Origin: Planctomycetota bacterium
Lineage (GTDB): Bacteria; Planctomycetota; PUPC01; JACPCR01
NCBI GenBank assembly: GCA_030740295.1
Contig: JASLXP010000139.1
Location: 1-10,315, forward strand
Length of the DNA stretch: 10,315 nucleotides
Reading direction: 5' to 3'
Part shown: piece after piece, positions 6,932-10,315 of the stretch
Numbering within the stretch: position 1 is the stretch's first letter
Layout: each line of letters opens with the position of its first letter
Program-made: the position numbers and the translations under genes
The notes under the pieces: model-generated
Seen by the model: the letters and a program-made list of their open reading frames with translations, nothing else
The model's database searches: none
What the model was told of the DNA's origin: nothing

Positions 6932-8314
6932 GTGAATCTCTGGGCAATCGCTAGAAACACAGTTCTGCAGGCCTTTCGAATGCGCGTGCTCGCGTTTGCC
7001 GGCGCGTTCGTCCTGCTTGGCTTCCCAATCATCGTCGCAAGCCTCAAGAGCTACGGCAGCCCAAAGGCCGAACTGCAGGTGGTGCTGACCTATTCCCTCG
7101 AGCTGGTCAACATTATTCTCTGCCTCTTGACGGTTTTTCTGGCGACATGGACCCTCTGCACAGAGATCCAGGATCGCCAGATCTTTTCCCTCGATACCAA
7201 GCCGGTGTACCGATGGCAGATCCTGGGCGGAAAATTTCTTGGCATCGTAATCGTCAACCTGATTCTCCTTCTTGGAATGGCTGCTCCGACCTATGGTCTG
7301 ATTTGCTGGCAGTTGAGAAAGCTGTCGCAGGAAGAACGAACCGAAATCGAAAACAAGCTCCTGTACGGACGCCGCAGTGTGTTACCGACCGCGCTCGATC
7401 TGAATGCAGCTTTCGAGAAGGAAATGCGTCGAAGGATCGCAGAGGGGCTCCTGACCGGGGATACACCATTGGCGCGCGTGCAGGAGGAGGTCCGCAACCT
7501 GGTATGGCAGCGGAGCCAGACCGTGCAGTATGGATATACAAAAGCGTGGGAGTTCCGGGGACTGCCGGATAAGCAGGACATCCCGGAAGGAAAGAGCGTG
7601 ATCGTGCGGTTTAAAATATTCACACCGAATCCAACGCTGAAGATTCAGAAGACGGGGTCGTGGCGCTTCAAATTGCAGGATGGCGACCTGGTTGGTCAGA
7701 CCCGGTTGAAAGCCACGACGGGGGTCACCCAGGAAATTTCGCTGCACCGAAACTCAATGCGGAAGAAGGGCGGCAAATTCTATGTGGAATACAAAAATGT
7801 CGACCGTTCCCGCACCCTCATCATTTTCCCAATCAACGATGGCATTGAGATCCTCTATCCAACGTTGCCGTTTACCCAGAACTTCATCAACGGCTGTTGC
7901 CTGATTCTGATACGTGTCAGTTTTCTTGCGATCCTTGGCTTGGCGTGCAGCACGTTCCTCACCTTCCCGATGGCGATTACCGTCACCCTGGTCACCTGGG
8001 TGCTGTGCATGATTTCGAATTACATGATCGAAATCTCGGGGCTGATGCTCATGTACAACATCAACGAACAACGAATCGCCGAAGGCCCCGACTGGCTGGA
8101 TGAATCCCTGCGAATGTACATTCGATTGCTCTTCTCAGCCGTCCCCGATTTCACCACCTACAACCCTGTTCCCCTGCTGACCGATGGGCGCGAGGTAAGC
8201 TACTCGATGGTCGGCAAGGCGTTCTTTTCTTTAGTGCTGCTGCGGGGCGGTGCGGTGGCTTTGGTCAGCGGCATCATTTTCCAGATGAGAGAACTTGCGA
8301 AGCTGGCGAGGTAA
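6932..8314 (+). CDS. ABC-2 type transporter permease with large inter-membrane domain
   Basis: This 460-residue membrane subunit is probably the partner of the ATPase 6 nt upstream. The N-terminus (MNLWAIARNTVLQAFRMRVL) is the amphipathic start typical of the NosY-like ABC-2 permease group. Membrane segments are visible near 18-38, 52-76, 100-125, 318-345, 347-370 and 428-452, the usual six. The segment after the second, CTEIQDRQIFSLDTKPVYRWQIL, is the cytoplasmic coupling region typical of this group. Between segments 3 and 4 lies a soluble region of about 190 residues (126-317), first helical and charged, then apparently beta-rich (VIVRFKIFTPNPTLKIQK, 223-240; KFYVEYKNV, 282-290); by topology it should be extracytoplasmic. 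Standard members have only a short loop there. The start is GTG at 6932 with AGAGG at 6916-6920, about 11 nt before it. It is followed after 2 nt by the next gene. Substrate unknown. Confidence 0.87.
   Translation: MNLWAIARNTVLQAFRMRVLAFAGAFVLLGFPIIVASLKSYGSPKAELQVVLTYSLELVNIILCLLTVFLATWTLCTEIQDRQIFSLDTKPVYRWQILGGKFLGIVIVNLILLLGMAAPTYGLICWQLRKLSQEERTEIENKLLYGRRSVLPTALDLNAAFEKEMRRRIAEGLLTGDTPLARVQEEVRNLVWQRSQTVQYGYTKAWEFRGLPDKQDIPEGKSVIVRFKIFTPNPTLKIQKTGSWRFKLQDGDLVGQTRLKATTGVTQEISLHRNSMRKKGGKFYVEYKNVDRSRTLIIFPINDGIEILYPTLPFTQNFINGCCLILIRVSFLAILGLACSTFLTFPMAITVTLVTWVLCMISNYMIEISGLMLMYNINEQRIAEGPDWLDESLRMYIRLLFSAVPDFTTYNPVPLLTDGREVSYSMVGKAFFSLVLLRGGAVALVSGIIFQMRELAKLAR
8308..8311 (+). promoter_or_regulatory. 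Ribosome binding site of the anchored 633-residue protein gene
   Basis: GAGG, overlapping the end of the permease gene, sits 5 nt before the ATG at 8317. It fixes that start and indicates coupling of the two genes. Confidence 0.6.
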
Positions 8315-8316
8315 CT

Positions 8317-10218
8317 ATGGAGACGCGTTCCGTTAAACCTGTTTTTGCTGCAGGGCTGGTGATACTCCTGGTCATCAGCGCGCTGCAGATGCCGGGGCTG
8401 ACAAGCCTGCGAAAGGAACACGAGCTTTCCGAATTCGACCTCGCGGAAACCATGCCTGCCGAGTATGCAGTTCTGACTACCGCTCTGGGCGGGTTCCGCG
8501 GGCTGTTGGCCGATTTTTTGTGGCTGCGCACGATCCAACTGGAAAAGGCGAGCAAGCACTTCGAGCTCGTCCAGCTTTATGACTGGGTAGGCACGCTGGA
8601 GCCGCGCATTCCCGAGATCTGGCTGCTGAATTCACACAACCTCTCCTACAACATTTCCATCGCCATGCCGAACAGGCAGGATCGCTGGCTATGGATTCAG
8701 CGTGGCCTGGAACTGCTGCGCAACAAGGGTCTGCGCTACAACCCGAAAAGTCATGAGATTCACCTCCAGATCGCATGGATCTACCTTCACAAAATTGGTG
8801 GGCGGGCAGACGACTATCACTGGCACTACAAAACCCACCTTGCCGTCGATGTTCAGGAAACGCTCGGCACGCTCACTCCCGACATCAAGTCGATCGCGGC
8901 CGTGGATACAGCCAAAACATTTGAGCAGTTCATTGAGACCGACCAGGCGCTGGCGTCCCTTGTGAATAAGGCCCGGGCCATTGAGCTTGACCTTCAGAAG
9001 GCGTACGGCGATTTGCACTGGAACAACAAGGCTCTCGCTAAGGAGCAGGAAAGTGCCGTCGCTCGCCATACGGAAGCCTTGAAGAAAATCCGGCAGTTCC
9101 TGTCCGAGCGCGACCTTCCCCGGGGATGGGATTTCGATAAGGAGCGGGTAAAGAAAATTCTCGATCAGTTCGATCTCTTCGCCCGTTCCGATGCAGAAGT
9201 GTCTGAGCTTTTTGCTTCGGTGAAGGGCCTGAACCTCGACGTCAAGAAGAGCCTGCGCGGCCAGAAATCGTCCAGGAGCGCAAAACTGTACTGGAGCACA
9301 AAGCCGCTGAATGAGGACCAGCAGAAGCTCGTAGGCGAATACCCCGAACTGGTGAAAAAGATCCGTGACTTCATCTCCGCCAAACAGCTCACGGAGGAGT
9401 GGGGTCTGGATACCGTACGAATGCTGAAGCTCGAAGAAGAGTACGGAACCATCGACTGGCGTCTTGCGGATGCACACGCGTTTTACTGGGCCAGCATAGC
9501 GAATGAATTAACGACCGCGGAGCATCAGTTCTTTGAAACGAACCGAGTCTTTTATTTCGCCTTCGTAAACATGTTTCGCAAAGGCAAACTCTTCCTCGAA
9601 CCGGATGGTGCAGATTACGTTTACATTTCCGAGCCTGAGATTCGCTTTGCCCGCGCCCTTCATGAACATTTTCTGAAGGCCCGCGAGAAAGAGCCTCTCG
9701 CCAAGAACGCGCACCGCGATTTTCTCGAAGAACTGGTCTACACGCTTTCCTCCTTCAATCTCGAAAAAGACTACAAGGTCGATGGCGTGCAATACCGCGG
9801 CGCAAGGTGGTGGTACAAGAAACTCGGCGAGCTTTACGGCGAAGACAGATTCAGAACTTCTTATGACGATTTCATCCTACTCCACATCGCTACCGATATC
9901 CGGGATGCCAACCGCGATCAGACCGAGGCCATCATCGTCGGGCTCATCCGGCAGAAATTCTGGTGGATGGCTGTTGGGGCCGATGCCCGGGCTTATGGCT
10001 ATGCGAAACTGGCAAAAAAGGTCTGGAACATGTGGGAACGCAGCCGCACCGATCCTGACAAACCGCGCCTGGCACTAAAACCTCTGAAGAAAATGGAATC
10101 AAGATTCTTGAACGACATCTTCGGCGGTACGATGGCCGCCCCGTTCCCCAGCTTACTCAGAGAAAGGCTGTGGGAACGAATGGGCATGGATTGGCAAGAG
10201 GAAGGCGAGGAGAAGTAA
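8317..10218 (+). CDS. Membrane-anchored helical protein of unknown function, linked to the ABC transporter
   Basis: The 633 residues begin with a basic N-terminus and one hydrophobic segment (about 8-25), with no lipobox, so the bulk is probably held outside the cytoplasmic membrane. Residues about 45-175 form a well-ordered helical region: ALGGFRGLLADFLWLRTIQL (56-75), LYDWVGTLEPRIPEIWLLNS (87-106), NLSYNIS (108-114) and LQIAWIYLHKIGG (150-162). The pattern of Trp/Leu helices recalls TPR-like solenoids. Residues about 205-381 contain a charged, duplicated helical section. The block YGTIDWRLADAHAFYWASIA (376-395) looks like a conserved core. The C-terminal part (about 395-633) is helical again and ends in acidic residues. 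I recognise similar FRGLLADFLWLR-type proteins beside ABC-2 genes in PVC-like bacteria only from memory, and no function is established that I know of. The 2-nt spacing and shared ribosome site suggest an accessory subunit of the transporter. Confidence 0.8.
   Translation: METRSVKPVFAAGLVILLVISALQMPGLTSLRKEHELSEFDLAETMPAEYAVLTTALGGFRGLLADFLWLRTIQLEKASKHFELVQLYDWVGTLEPRIPEIWLLNSHNLSYNISIAMPNRQDRWLWIQRGLELLRNKGLRYNPKSHEIHLQIAWIYLHKIGGRADDYHWHYKTHLAVDVQETLGTLTPDIKSIAAVDTAKTFEQFIETDQALASLVNKARAIELDLQKAYGDLHWNNKALAKEQESAVARHTEALKKIRQFLSERDLPRGWDFDKERVKKILDQFDLFARSDAEVSELFASVKGLNLDVKKSLRGQKSSRSAKLYWSTKPLNEDQQKLVGEYPELVKKIRDFISAKQLTEEWGLDTVRMLKLEEEYGTIDWRLADAHAFYWASIANELTTAEHQFFETNRVFYFAFVNMFRKGKLFLEPDGADYVYISEPEIRFARALHEHFLKAREKEPLAKNAHRDFLEELVYTLSSFNLEKDYKVDGVQYRGARWWYKKLGELYGEDRFRTSYDDFILLHIATDIRDANRDQTEAIIVGLIRQKFWWMAVGADARAYGYAKLAKKVWNMWERSRTDPDKPRLALKPLKKMESRFLNDIFGGTMAAPFPSLLRERLWERMGMDWQEEGEEK
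8929..9459 (+). repeat. Internal duplication within the anchored 633-residue protein
   Basis: Residues 253-271 (EALKKIRQFLSERDLPRGW) align without gaps to 344-362 (ELVKKIRDFISAKQLTEEW), with 9 of 19 identical including KKIR, F, S, L and W. Similarity fades outward but suggests two units of roughly 85-90 residues spanning about 205-287 and 288-381. This supports a helical-repeat body for the middle domain. Confidence 0.5.
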
Positions 10219-10289
10219 TCGGGCCGTGGTGGATGCCATGACCTGTGCCGGTTTAATTGCCTGATTCTGACATGTTAAAGGTAGCCGGT

Positions 10290-10315
10290 ATGCCCCGACA
10301 ACTGCAGACTCCTCT
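10290..10315 (+). CDS. Possible start of a further gene, cut by the window edge
   Basis: An ATG at 10290 is preceded at 7 nt by AAAGG (10278-10282), and the frame is open to the end (MPRQLQTP...). An in-frame ATG at 10272 is an alternative. MPRQL-type openings are common in REP-associated Y1-type transposases, but eight codons are too few to assign a family. The 71 nt between 10219 and 10289 show no convincing terminator or promoter. Confidence 0.25.

Overview
The window holds seven complete or nearly complete protein genes, all on the + strand, plus the possible start of an eighth at the right edge. They are closely packed, with gaps of 3, 41, 103, 147, 6 and 2 nt, and look like one long operon or two to three co-directional sub-operons. 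I saw no RNA gene, CRISPR array or insertion sequence. Base composition is moderately GC-rich, and the intergenic DNA carries palindromic elements of the kind common in uncultured Planctomycetes-Verrucomicrobia-Lentisphaerae (PVC) genomes and other environmental candidate phyla. The domain architecture of the first SPFH gene and of the last gene also recalls PVC-type bacteria. That placement is inference from recalled sequence patterns, not a database match.

Region 1 (2-3546): three consecutive SPFH/Band-7 proteins. The first is a polytopic HflK-like protein whose start lies left of the window, the second is a clear HflC homologue, and the third is a clear HflK homologue. HflK and HflC are membrane-anchored proteins that form a large cage around the FtsH protease in other bacteria; no FtsH gene lies in this window.

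Region 2 (3547-5611): after a 103-nt gap with a strong imperfect palindrome comes a P1B-like cation-transporting P-type ATPase. It has all catalytic motifs, but no N-terminal metal-binding domain, and its membrane motif reads Cys-Pro-Gly where Cys-Pro-Cys is usual.

Region 3 (5612-10218): after a 147-nt gap with a second inverted-repeat element comes a tightly coupled trio: an ABC ATPase with an unusual acidic tail carrying a threefold short motif, an ABC-2 type permease with a large loop of about 190 residues between membrane segments 3 and 4, and a 633-residue protein with one N-terminal membrane anchor, a helical body and an internal duplication.

Taken together, the cluster looks like a membrane module in which an SPFH scaffold (genes 1-3) is co-encoded with an ion pump and an ABC exporter with an accessory anchored subunit. 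Physical association or a shared substrate is inferred only from gene order. The SPFH and transporter families are recognisable; the assembled system and the last gene have no function I can name.
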